Below are positions 1 to 12,382 of a stretch of 64,000 bases of DNA, piece by piece. The stretch is from NCBI RefSeq assembly GCF_023973825.1, contig NC_090125.1, positions 2,949,412 through 3,013,411 on the forward strand, in the 5' to 3' direction. A program made the position numbers and the translations under genes. The notes below the pieces were generated by a model. The model was not told the DNA's origin. It made no database searches and worked only from the letters and a program-made list of their open reading frames with translations. Source of the DNA: Plasmodium brasilianum (Eukaryota; Apicomplexa; Aconoidasida; Haemosporida; Plasmodiidae). Each line of letters begins with the position of its first letter. Position 1 is the first letter of the stretch.

Positions 1-40
1 ACTTATTTATTTACTTATTTACCCATTATCTTTTTTACAG

Positions 41-3000
41 GACATGACGAATGTGTGAGTGTATGGAATGTGAATGAAAAGGAAATAAAAAAAAAATTAA
101 CAGTTCCTTTTGTAGCTCCTTACTATTTTTTTTCCTATCATGTAACATATATCTGTATAAATGAGAAAAATAAAAATATAATAGCAGTTGGATACATGAA
201 TGGATCGATTAGATTATTTGATATAGAAGAGAATAGAATAGTGTCCACCTTTACTGGTCATACAGCAACAATATGTAAGTTAAAATTTAACAAGGATGGT
301 AATTATTTATGTTCTTGTAGTAAAGATACTAATATTATAATATGGGATGTAACTAATGATAAAGGAATATTTAAATTAGAAGGACATAGTAATATTGTAA
401 CTGATGTCGAATTTTTAAAAATGAGAAATGATTATGTAGATGATTTTATTAGTAACAATTTATTAATTAGTGTTTCAAAGGATTGTTTAATTAAAGTATG
501 GGAATTAAATATTCAATCATGTGTTCAGACAGTAGTAGACTGTGAAGAGGATATTACTTGCTTAATAGTAAATGAAACAAATACTAGGTTAATTATTGCT
601 TGTTTCTCTTTTTTAAGAATATACAAAATAGATTTGTATTCTAATATAAAAGATAAATTTACAAATTGCATTGTTTATATTACCTTCTTAACTAGTATTA
701 AGAGGACAAATAATTGCAGGATTTCTAGCATGAAAATGGTCTTCTGTATTGAACATGAAGCATATTTGGAGGAAGGGCAGAAGGACAGCTTTTTCCTCTC
801 GTTGGATAATGACTGCCACGAAGGGGGAGCAAACGATGAGAGCGGCTTCAATGGCAACGATGGTAGTAGTGGTACTAATGCAAACTTCTGTCGTGGTGGA
901 ATCTGTGGGGGAAGAGAAGACGATGCAGTGAATGTATTAGCAGAAGACAAAAATACCCTTAACTTTCTGAATAACACCCTAAACCGCTCTGTTAAGTTTT
1001 GCAGCAGATCCAGCTACTGCTCAGAAGGGGATAACAGCGGAATACTCGTATGCTGCACGAATTCAAAAAAAATAGAAATATATAAAATAAATTCTGTAAA
1101 AAATCAAAAAAAATCAGAAAAGAACAGGAAAAAAAGATATGTAGAAAAGTTAAATAAAAAGAAAAAAGCAATCATAAAAGAGCAAAAAAGAATAGAGAAG
1201 TTTAAAGGAAAAAATGCTATTGATTACAATAATTTACAACAAAAATTAGAAGAAATAGAACAAGAAATAGATATTTATAAAAAGTACGAAATTCATACAG
1301 CAGATGATGAAGTCAAATATTTATTTTATCACAACTGTAAATTTAAACTACAAGATATTGACATTTACAAGAAAAGGAAAAAGGACAATTATGTTTATTT
1401 CCTCGTTTCATATAGTTCAAATCGTTTGCACATATTTCAGGTGAACCTTTTTGATATTTTGAATAATAGAGATATTTTTCTTGTTATGAACGAGGGACAA
1501 GGGTTGCAGGAAGGTATTTCTCCCAGGGGGGTAGAAGTGACTAGTGAGGGGAGGGAATGTAACAAGGGGGAGAAGGAGAAAAAGGAAGGGGATGAAGAGG
1601 AGGAGGAGCAGCAGCAGAAGCAGAAGCAGCAAATGTATGAGGAAGAGGAAGATAAGGATGAGAGTGAGAACGAGGCTGAAGACGAGAGTGGGGAAAAGAA
1701 GGGAGAAAATGGAGAAGATGTAATGCATGGCGCAAAGATTGTGGAAAAGAAAATATACGACTATTCCAAGTGCTTCAAAGAAATATGCGAAATAAATAAA
1801 GGGCATAATAGCTCAGTTGATTTTTTGAAATTATCAGAAAATAATGAGTTAATGATTTCGATATGTAAGAAGTATGTAAAAGTATGGAATATGAAAAATT
1901 TTCAAAATGTTATAACAATTTGTTCTGAAGGATCTACTAGTGCTTTCTTTTTCCATAATGACGAGTATATAGTAATTAGTAATGATACTGGATATATTTA
2001 TGTATATGAATTAAAAAATATTGAATTAGTACATACGTATAAAGCGCATGCAAATAGGATTATTAATCTGTGCAAGGATTCGAGAAGTAATGGTTTTTTG
2101 TCAGTAGGCGAGGAGAACTATTTAAAAATTTTTGAATTTACCACAGGTGAGAAACAAGTGAGTAACAAGAATAGTGAAGATCAAAGTGGAGAAGAAGGGG
2201 GAAATCCAAACTTATGGAGAAGTAAGAAAAGAACAGAAGATAGCGACACAGGGGAAGAAAACAGGGGAGGTATTAATGTGGGGAGAAAAAAGGGGGGAAA
2301 AGAAGGAGTAAGGGATGGTAAAAGGGAAAAGGAAAGAAAACTCGGAAGTAGAAGGGGAACCACTGGCAAAGAGGAGAACAAAATGGAAGATGAAACTGAG
2401 GAAGAAATGGAATTTGAAGCGGAGGACAAAATGGAATTTGAAGCGGAGGACAAAATGGAAGATGAAACTGAGGAAGAAATGGAAGATGAAGTGGAGGACG
2501 ACATATGTGCAGTGATGTTCCATGAAAGGGAGTGTTACAACTTGACGGACAAAGTAAGTTGCGCTATGTATTCTCCTAATGGAAAATACATATGTATAGG
2601 GTATCTAAACAATTTAATAGAAGTGTTGTATAGTGACACGTTAAAACTGCATTTAACATTATATGGACATAGTTTGCCAATTACGTGTATGGATATTTCG
2701 AAGGATAACAAGATATTAGCATCTGGTTCATCAGACAAGTATTTATTTTTATGGAATTTAGAATATGGTAGTATAAACAAGAGGTTGCATATAGATTGTG
2801 ATGTATTAACGAGAATTCAATTTTTTTATGAACATAATAATTTAATAAGTATATCAAGAGATGGATATATAAAGATGTGGGACTGCGTAAAATTTCAATG
2901 TATTTGTACTGTAGATGGGACTTTTGGTACTTTAACATCCTTAGTAATTAGTTCAACCGATGATTTTTTTTTAACTTCTGGAAATTTCAAGAGTATTAGA

Positions 3001-4212
3001 TACTGGAAAAGAGGAGATGATTTAATATTCTTAGAAGAAGAAAGAGATAAAGAATTGAATTTACAAATAGAAAAGGAAGCACTTAGAAATGATTTATTAT
3101 ATCCATCTTCTGTAGAGAAAAATGTATTGCTAAATAAAGCTACAATTAAAACCATTGAAACTATTAAGTCATCAGAAAAATTGATAGAATATTTAGATAT
3201 TATTGAAGAAGAATTGACTTTATTAGATATCTATTACAAAAATTTAACAGCGTATGAAGAAGCAAAACAAAAAAATGAACTCCCAGATTTTGTACAAGCA
3301 CCAAATAAACCAAAACCTAGACCAGAATTATTACATAAAAATCCATTTGAATTTATAATTGAAGTTATGTGTAATATTAAAAATAATATATTAAATGAAG
3401 TCTTAATATCTTTACCTTTTTCTTATGCTTATAAATTGTTAAATTATATTAAAACGTATCTTATCGCTTTTTACTTTTTTCAAAAAATTCAAGATAATTA
3501 CAAAAAATTTATCGCATGTGGAAATTTTAATTTCCATGTAGAATATTCAATAAACATCGTTTTGTCAATTATAAATATTTACAGAAATCAGTTCTTATTC
3601 GACACCAAATTTAGATTCCTCCTTTATGAGTTGCATCAACTTATTACGCCTCATTTGAAAAAGTCAGTAGAGCAATGTTCCTTTAATCAGACGACTCTGG
3701 ATTTTTTGATAAATTCGTTGGACAACGACGGTTATGATGATGACAATGAGAGTGAAGATGATGTGAATGACGATGATGTGAATGACGATGATGTGAATGG
3801 CGATGATGTGAATGGCGATGATGTGAATGGCGATGATGTGAATGGCGATGATGTGAATGGCGATGATGTGAATGGCGATGATGATAACGACGTTATCGAT
3901 GAACTATATCTGAATGCACAGTTGCAGAGGGATAATCTGTCTCGTTATAAACAAAAGAGAAGATCAAGGAAAAATTTTAAAGCTGAAAAGGGGGTACGCA
4001 AGAAGTTACACATTAATGGATCATTAAGGGGGTCTGATGTAGCACGAAAAGCGGCAAATGAAACGGGTGGCGAGGACGACAAAGAAACAGAAGACGAGGA
4101 AGACGAAATAACAAACGGTGCGGAAGATGAAATAACAGACGGTGTGGAAGATGAAATAACAGATGGTGCGGAAGATGAAATAACAGACGGTGCGGAAGAT
4201 GAAGATAAGTAA
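41..4212 (+). CDS. Utp12/WDR3-type WD40 protein (U3 snoRNP, SSU processome), 5' partial
   Basis: This looks like the Plasmodium counterpart of yeast Dip2/Utp12 and human WDR3, a nucleolar scaffold for 18S rRNA processing. A poly-pyrimidine tract ending in ACAG at 31-40 is a splice acceptor, so the visible part starts at 41 with the end of a WD repeat (HDECVSVWNV) and the true start lies left of the window. WD repeats can be read around 250-350, 380-505, 1800-1890, 2560-2640, 2650-2760 and 2790-2890, each with GH and W-D/N signatures. An LEEERDKELN segment follows the last blade, as in WDR3. The Utp12 domain lies about 3330-3700. Acidic Lys/Glu inserts sit at 1560-1700 and 2160-2500, and the C-terminus carries GDDVN repeats (3745-3885) and an acidic tail. 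Two beta-propellers plus a C-terminal Utp12 helix bundle fit the family. I am confident of the family and less so of the exact paralogue within Utp12-domain proteins. Confidence 0.85.
3745..3885 (+). repeat. 15-bp in-frame tandem repeat (GDDVN) in the Utp12 protein
   Basis: About nine near-identical copies of a 15-bp unit (gatgatgtgaatggc) run in frame and encode Gly/Asp-Asp-Asp-Val-Asn. They lie after the Utp12 domain in an acidic, probably disordered linker. Confidence 0.9.
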
Positions 4213-6700
4213 TAATACTCGATCGAGGAAGAAATGGTAAAAGAGCATAAATAAACAAATAGTTAGATCAGGATGAAGAACAAAAGAAAATAAAAATATT
4301 GAGCTTGGGGTTGTATTTAAAACATGGAAACTGCTTATGAGAAAAAGTCATGAAAGTAAAGATAAAAAACAGGGGACTTGAAAAACATTTACTAAAACGT
4401 GGGTTACACACAATATAGCAGAAGAAAAAAAAAAAAAAAAATGTAAATGAAAAAAAAATCTTAGCCATTTCAAATTTGTTGAATATAGGAACATAAATTC
4501 ACACGTGAAATTTTTTAAGTTTTGTTTTTTTACACATAAATGTGTTGTTCTTTCCTTTTTTTTTTTTTTTTTTCTGTATAAACACATATTTCCTTTTTCC
4601 ATTTGCACATACGTACTCCCATTATTTCTTCCTGTTTCACATATAAACTCGAATTATATTCTCCTTTTTTTAAACTCATTTTCGTTTCTTTTTCGTTTAA
4701 CGTCATTTTATTGAGATTTATCTTATTTTGCCTTTTTTTATTACTTTTATTTTACGCCTTTGACATTTTTGTGCTCAACTTTCCTTTTTTTTTTAATTTT
4801 TTAATTAAATGAAAATATATTTCCCCCTTTTCCTCTTGCGCTTAAAATGTATTTTATACTATAATTGAAAGAGCACTGGGGTTAAATTGAAAACACACAT
4901 ATATTTATACAACATAAGAAAATATATAGAAAAGTGTAAAAAAAACGTTTTTTTTAATTATGTTTTATTTTGTTAAATATAGCATAAAAACTGCAGTGTG
5001 TTTTTGTTTTTTTTTTTTTCCCTTTTATGTGTAGTGTACACTTATATATATAAATCAAAATAATTGATTAGAGAAGCATTTTTTCCAAATAGTGTTTTCG
5101 TTTCCATATATTGGAAAAATGAGCAATTTTCCAGGGATAAATTGAAAAAAAGAAAAAGGAAAAGCATAAAGGCCAAGATTAAAGAAAAGAATAAAGAAAA
5201 AGAAAAGAAAAAGAAAAAAAAAAAAGAAAAGAAAAGAAAAAAAAAGAAAAGAAAAGAAAAGAAAAAGGGACGTGAACGTGGGAAATATGAATGGAAATCC
5301 CGTTTCTCGAACTGAGTAACATGACCCATACAAGTTTTAAAATACATTACCAATGGAACAAACAAAAGTGAAAACTTTAACGTGTAAAAAAAAATTTGTA
5401 CATTCATATGATAAATAATCGTTAAAAATTAGAACATGTCCAATAGCACTATTATAATTGTTAAATAATATATCTACAAAAAGTAAAGCGAAATAAAGCA
5501 AAAATAAAGCAAAGCAAAATTAAATGAAATAAAATAAATTGAATTAAATTGGAAGAAAGAAAAAATATAAAATAAACGGAAAGTAAAAAAAAAAAAATAA
5601 ATAATAAAATAATATTTTATTAAATTAAATGAAGTACAATAATAAATTGTACTAAGGACAAAAAAAAAAAAAAAAAAAAAGAAAGAGGAGAAGGAAAATG
5701 AAAATGAAATAAAAGCCAATAATAAACTTAAAAAAATAAAATAAAATAATAAAAAAGTAATAAAATGAACGTTATAAAAAAAAAAGAAAAGTACATAACT
5801 TCAAAAAAAAAATATTAAGGAACATTAAAGAAGAAAAATCCTTAATAAACATTGAAAAAAAGAACAGGAATGAAGAAGCATATTTGAAAAAAAAAAAGGA
5901 TTTTTATATTTAAATACGTAAAAAAATATAAAAATACATTCCACAAGTTTACGTCAGTATATTAATAAACAAGCAATGAAGAGTAACCCATAAGAAGCAA
6001 TGGGTAGGTACTATTAATTGGACATTTACATATAATAATATTTATTCCCATTCAGCATTATCAATTTTTAAATTTTGTATAATAATTTTGTATAATAATT
6101 TTGTATAATAATTTTGTATAATAATTTTGTATAATAAATTTGTATAATAATTTTGTGTAATAATTTTCTTTAATAATTTTGTTTAATAAATTTATTTTTT
6201 TTTTTACTTGTGTGTTTTTTTTTTTCATTTTTTTTTTTTTTATGAGCCTATATCTATATCATTATTTAGATAAGTAATATTAATACAAAACATGTATATG
6301 GTATTACTTGTATACGAATTCAGGGCTTCTTCCCCTCTTTGCTTATATTTCACAGCTTTGTAACGTAGCAAATAAATAATTTTACAGCGTCATAACTTCG
6401 TATCTACATAATTTTTCAGCATCATAGCTTCATCACTAAATTATTTCGAAGCGTTAAATCTTTGGAACTACAAATTTTTGTAACGTCAAATTTTTTAAAC
6501 TTCAAAATTTTGTAACATCGAACTTTTGTAACTTCAAACATTTGCAACTTGACAACTTGGAGCTTGATCGAGGGAGGGACGAAATTTTTTAGTATCTTTT
6601 TATTTTCCCTTTTTGAGAAAAAGAATTATATGGTACATTTTTTTTTTTTTTTTTTGAGTGAGAAAAATTGACTCTTGAAGATTTGTCTGAAAGAAGATAT
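4213..6700. other. Intergenic region, Utp12 gene to ABC transporter
   Basis: About 2.5 kb between two genes on the same strand. It holds A/T runs (for example 4423-4440, 5658-5680), an A/G-rich stretch at 5140-5270, and a 13-bp tandem array at 6074-6180. No reading frame here has protein-like composition; the open frames are translated poly-A/T. It should contain the 3' UTR of the first gene and the promoter of the second, but I recognise no specific motif. Confidence 0.7.
6074..6180. repeat. 13-bp tandem repeat (tttgtataataat)
   Basis: About seven to eight copies of a 13-bp unit, degenerating toward the right end. Intergenic, about 500 bp upstream of the ABC transporter start. Confidence 0.85.
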
Positions 6701-9700
6701 ATGATCATAAAAATGGATGTATCGAACTATGAGTATTTAAGATATCTAGGAATTCAAAATGAGATAAAAAGAAGAAAAATACATAAAAATTTAACTATAT
6801 ATCACTTAATAGATATTGTAATATTAATATTATTATTTTTTAGTTGTTATAAATTTAGTATAAAATTTTGTTATAAATATGAAAAGGAAATATTTTATAA
6901 TTTTTATAAATCGTTAATAGATTTATTTTTTTTAAATATTACAAGAATAGTATATACCATCCTTTTACTTTTTTTTTATTCGAGAATAAGTAAATTAAAT
7001 ACATTAGAAAATGTATATGTGTTCTCAAGGCATTTCACAGGGATTCTAGCACTCACGAATTGTATAAAGATGATAAATTTTCATTATAATGTAAATCCAG
7101 ATCAAAATTTTTCCAATAATTTGTATTTAAATATAGCTAGAGTGTCTATCATTATATATAGTGTACTGTCGTCCATATATTTCTACTATTGTCAGTATAA
7201 ATTATATAATGTTAAGAAAAGAAACATAATAGCTGAAACGGAATTGGAAAGAATTTTACTCAGAGATATAAAATCCAAGAAGTACAAATTGTTCAATGGG
7301 GAACTAAGAAGTGACATACTAGATACAGATTGTAGTACCTTAAATAATGATACAATACCAATAGACTATAAAAATATTACAGATTTTAATTTATCGTATA
7401 GTAAGTTAAAAAACTCAGATGAAGTATTTAAGAATGTAAAAAGATGTAGAAGATGGTACAGAAAGAAATCTACTCAGATAGCGGACAATGTAATTGGAGG
7501 AAAAAACATAAATGAAGCTTTGCTTAAAAAAAAAAAAAAAATTATTCCCATGAAAATAATGATGAAGATTGTGCTTCTTTTAATGCTAATATAAATTATT
7601 TAGAAAATAAATTAACATACAAAGAGTTTAAGAATATTTTGTTACCCTATTTATGGCCTAGTAGAAGAGTAGATTTAAAAGGAAACAGTTTAACGTTGCG
7701 AACTTATATAGTGTTCATAATTTTATTTATCATTTTATCAAAAATTTTTAGTGTAATTTCTCCCATATATCTTGGTATAGCATCAAATGAGGTTTTAAAA
7801 AAAAATATGACAAATTCTATTTATTTTTTGGCATTATATGTAACCTTTTTTTTTATATCCAAATTTTTGAAGGAAATGTGTGGGATATTATATTCACAAG
7901 TACAGCAGTCTGCATTTATCGAATTACAAGAATCAATATTTCAAAGTTTTCATAATTTATCGTATGAATGGTTTTCAACAAAAAATGTTGGAGGTATAAT
8001 GAGAATAGTTGATAGAGGCACTGAAAGTGCTAACAGTTTAATGAATTCTTTATTAATGTATATCATACCAGCAACAATAGAAGGAGTTGTAACATGTGTT
8101 ATATTTGTATTTAAATATAAGAATAGTCTCTTAGGTAGTGTACTTTTTATCGGTTTAACATTATATATATATGCTACAATAAAAATAACAAAATGGAGAA
8201 AAAAAATTCGAAGTAAAGCAAATAAAATGGATAATGTATATCATGATATAGCACATGATTCTTTGACAAACTATGAGAATGTAAAATATTTTAGTAATGA
8301 AAATTTTGAAATAAAACGATTTTGTAATGCTTTGTCAAACTATAATAGATATAACCTTAAAATTTTGAACAGTTTAGGTATTTTGAATAGTATTCAACAA
8401 TTTATATTAAATAGTACTCTATTCTTTACCTTATTATGTGTTATATATATGATAATAAAAGATGGAGCAGATAGTGGAACATTTATAAGTGTTGTTGTAT
8501 ATACATCCAATGTATTTGCCCCGTTAAGTATATTAGGTACTCTCTATGCAAACATAGTAAAATCATTTACAGATATTAGTGACCTTACAGACATTTTGAG
8601 AGAAAAAATTGATATGTCTGATGACTCTGGATTAGAACCATTTGCACTGACATCTCATGAGAAGAAGTTTGGTGTGAGTATTCAATTTATTGATGTTAAT
8701 TTTATTTACCCTTCTCAACCATTACACATGTCTTTAAAGGATATTAATATTTATATACAACCAGGTACAACATGTGCTATTGTTGGTCATACAGGTTCAG
8801 GAAAAACTACCATTTCGAAATTGTTATATCGTTTTTATGATGCAGAAGGAGAAATCAAGATAGGTGGTAGGAATGTATGTGATTATACTAGAAATTCTAT
8901 TAGAAATGTAATAGGTATAGTACCACAAGATACTATTTTATTTAATGAAACTATAAGGTATAATATTTTATATGGTAAATTAGATGCAACTGAAGAACAA
9001 TTAATACAAGCGGTGAAATCTGCACAGTTATATGATTTTATTGAATCACTACCAAAAAAGTGGGAAACACTAGTGGGAGACAAAGGTGTTAAGTTATCAG
9101 GAGGAGAAAGACAAAGAATCGCTATTGCTAGATGTTTATTAAAAGATCCAAAAATTGTTATATTTGATGAAGCTACTAGTTCCTTAGATTCAAGAACAGA
9201 ATTTTTATTTCAAAAAGCGGTAGAAGATTTAAGAAAAAATAGAACATTAATAATTATTGCGCATAGACTTAGTACCATTTCTTCATCGGAATTAATTATA
9301 TTATTAAATAAAGGAAGAATTATAGAGAGAGGGACGCATCAATATTTGTTAAAACTCAATGGTGAATATACAGAGATGTGGAACATGCAATCACGATCAA
9401 ATGATTTATACACAGATAATACTTCTTCATGTAATGATGAAAATAAAAGTCTACCACGTACTAAGAAAACAACAAATTCTTCTAAAAATGATTTAATGAC
9501 TAGCTGTAGATCTGGCAGTGCACAAAATAGTGTCTCAGGTAGTGACGCAAATAACAATTATTTTGATCATAGTAGTAATAAGGGCGTCTGTGGTAGTAGC
9601 AGTAAGGACATCTGTGGTAGTAGCGGTAAGGAAATCTGTGGTAGTAGCGGTAAGGAAATCTGTGGTAATAGCAGTAAGGACCTCTGTGGTAGTAGTAGTA

Positions 9701-10827
9701 AAGGAGGAGAAGAGGGTGGAAAAAGTGCCAAGAATAGCAGTAGTACGAGCAGTGTTTTTAAAAGCAGGAGCAGTGCATATAGCGGCCACGGCGCTCATAA
9801 TATACACAAGATGCAAAACGGCAGAGGTATGCGCAATTACAACCATAGTGCATATGACAGCTACAATGTTAACACGAACAGTAATGAAAATAGTGTGTAC
9901 CGCGCTGGTAACAAAAAGGAAAAGGAAAAGGATAAAGATAGTGATCACAGTGGTGATAGCAGCGGTAATAGCAATGACAATAGCAATGAAAATAGTAATG
10001 ACAATAGTAATGATAATAACAATGACAATAACAATAACAATAGTAATGATAATAACAATGACAATAACAATGACAATAGTAATGATAATAACAATGACAA
10101 TAACAATGACAATAGTAATGATAATAACAATGACAATAACAATGACAATAACAATGACAATAACAATGACAATAACAATGACAATAACAATAACAATGAA
10201 GGCAACGATAGCTATAATGATAGCTATAACGATAGCTTACGTGGAGATAGCGGTGTTAACAGCGGTAGGAGCGACAACAAGGATATGACTTATGAAGACA
10301 AGTATGGCGACAAGATTGACGCCAATAGTGAACATAAGGATAGAGGTAATGACTTTAGAAACAGTAGCACTAGTAGCAACAATGAAAGTAGTAGCAACAA
10401 TAATATGAACGATAGCCTTAGTGGAAATAATATTGGATACAGTAATATATATAACAGTAATTATAGCGCTAAGGATGTAGAGGGTAAGAGTAACCATGGT
10501 GAGAATACCATAGACGAGCAGGCGAGAGACAACAATCTTAGCGCCAGTGATCCTATCGGAAATGACATTAGCGGCAATAACATTAGCGGCAATAACATTA
10601 ACAGCAGTAACAATAACAGCAGTAACAATAACAGCAGTAACAATAACAGCAGTAACAATAACAATATCAATAACAATTATAATACTCGCTATAGCAGCGT
10701 AGATGATGATTACGGGTATAACAGCAACAGCAACTATAATGGGAATGATGTCAGATACAACCTGGGGAGTAGTACGAATGATAACAACGTTAATAATAAT
10801 GATCGAGACGAGGACAATTATTACTGA
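6701..10827 (+). CDS. MDR2: ABC transporter B family, MDR2/HMT1-like half transporter; frame broken at a poly-A run
   Basis: A single ATP-binding-cassette half transporter. The N-terminal part (6701 to about 7525) has four or five hydrophobic segments, like the extra TMD0 of the heavy-metal-tolerance (HMT1) branch. The core membrane domain (about 7690-8600) has six more. The nucleotide-binding domain has Walker A GHTGSGKTT (near 8785), Q-loop VPQD (near 8920), signature LSGGERQ (9094-9114), Walker B VIFDEA (near 9160) and H-loop IAHRLS (near 9260). After it comes a tail of about 450 residues rich in Asn, Ser and Asp. The frame changes at a 16-A run (7526-7541); reading continues as protein-like sequence (NYSHENNDED...) one base earlier, so this is one gene with one base missing. 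A stop at 6659-6661 precedes; first ATGs are 6701 and 6713. Assignment to MDR2 rather than MDR6 rests on recalled synteny with centrin-2, HDP and RPS2. Likely substrates (drugs, metals) are inference. Confidence 0.85.
9950..10200 (+). repeat. Asn/Asp-coding AAT/AAC/GAC triplet array in the transporter tail
   Basis: Long in-frame run of AATAACAATGAC-type 12-bp units encoding Asn with interspersed Asp and Ser. A second, smaller array (AGCAGTAACAAT) lies at 10600-10665. Such arrays change length readily between isolates. Confidence 0.9.
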
Positions 10828-11700
10828 AACGAAGGGATATAAGTTGGTAGCAATAGTTATACACATGTGAAAATTAAAAAAAAAAAATTTTATTCACATT
10901 GAAATATCATTTACAATAATTGTATACGCAGAGCTGTATTATATTAGTGTCCCCTCAAAAGATGCTGTTTATGGTATAATTGAAAATAAATAAGTAAAGC
11001 TGTGAGTGAATAATTAATTAAATGGTAAAAATTTGATAGAGAAAATAATAACTCTATATAGGTCAGATATACAAGTAAATATAGTTTGCATATATTCACA
11101 AAATTTTTTTTTTTTTTTTAAATTCATTTACATTTGAGTTAATAATAATAAATTTTATTAATTTCTTGGATAAGACACTCTAACAAAGATATTAATTTTC
11201 ATTTGTATGTTTTTCATATTAAATTGCACACTTATTTTTGCACAGGAAACATCGTTTCGTATATTCATGCTCGTTAATAAATATTGCTTTAACTCCCGTA
11301 CACACATACAAAGATGCTTACATATGTGTATATATACACACATGCGTAAATACGTACCTGGTTAAATACATATTTAAACACATATATATGCTTATACGTG
11401 CACATAAATATGCATGTGCTCGTGTTGGTTAACAGCTTTTAAATTATGTTTCATGTAAATATACTTGGTCTACTTTTACTCCCAAGTTTTTACATTAATT
11501 CATTAATACATCGTCATAGTAGTTTCATAATTTCCATCATTTGGTAAATATTAATTGTTCAATGATGGAACAGTACTTCAACATAAATAGGTGACCATAA
11601 TTTCTTTTTTCATACTATGTAAAATTAATTCGTTGTACCATTATATATACGTATATATGCATATGTATACATATACATATAAATATATATATACATATAC

Positions 11701-11760
<60 letters not shown>

Positions 11761-12263
11761 ATATATATATATACATTTGTGCACAATTCAGGCGCCTCCT
11801 AATTTTTTTAAGCGTATTTCTTTACATATATATAGTTATTATAATGTAATTCGTATTTATTTTTTCGTCCATCATTTGAATAATTTTTAAAACTCACACA
11901 TAAGTTTAAAGTGAAGTCATTATGGAATTCGTTGAAAAAACAAAAAATATATTTATATATATACACTTATATTTATACATATATATAAAAATATATACAT
12001 ACACATGTAATAACGTCGCTAATTTTAAACCCCTATCGCTTAAATGTATAATTGTTACAATACCAAAGGCTAAATTTAAAGAGAAAAAAAAGAAGAAAAA
12101 AAAAGAAAAAATAGGAAAAAGGAATAGACACAAAAAATAAATAAAAAGGAAATACACAAAGATATTATGTAAAAATTAGCACCATAAAAGTACATTATAG
12201 TGGAGGGATACATGCTTTATACAAGAGGAAGGCATAAATTTTGGAGTAATATACATTTATGTG

Positions 12264-12323
<60 letters not shown>

Positions 12324-12382
12324 AACACATAGTCATATTTACATGTGTACGTACGCGCGCGTATACTCGAGATGAACTACAT
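10828..12382. other. Convergent intergenic region, ABC transporter to CH-domain gene
   Basis: About 1.55 kb between two genes that end toward each other. TA-rich microsatellites occupy 11640-11775 and 12268-12317. An ATG-led frame at 11922-12140 has a short non-repetitive middle (about 12010-12085) but is otherwise translated TA and poly-A. I see no supported gene. Confidence 0.65.

Noticed and set aside
9535..10866. Long open frames opposite the ABC transporter tail (poly-Leu, Ile/Val-rich)
   Set aside because: They are antisense or shifted readings of the Asn/Ser/Asp triplet arrays in the real coding frame.
11922..12140. A 72-residue plus-strand frame downstream of the ABC transporter
   Set aside because: Mostly translated TA and poly-A sequence; only a short middle part has mixed codons and no splice or conservation evidence supports it.
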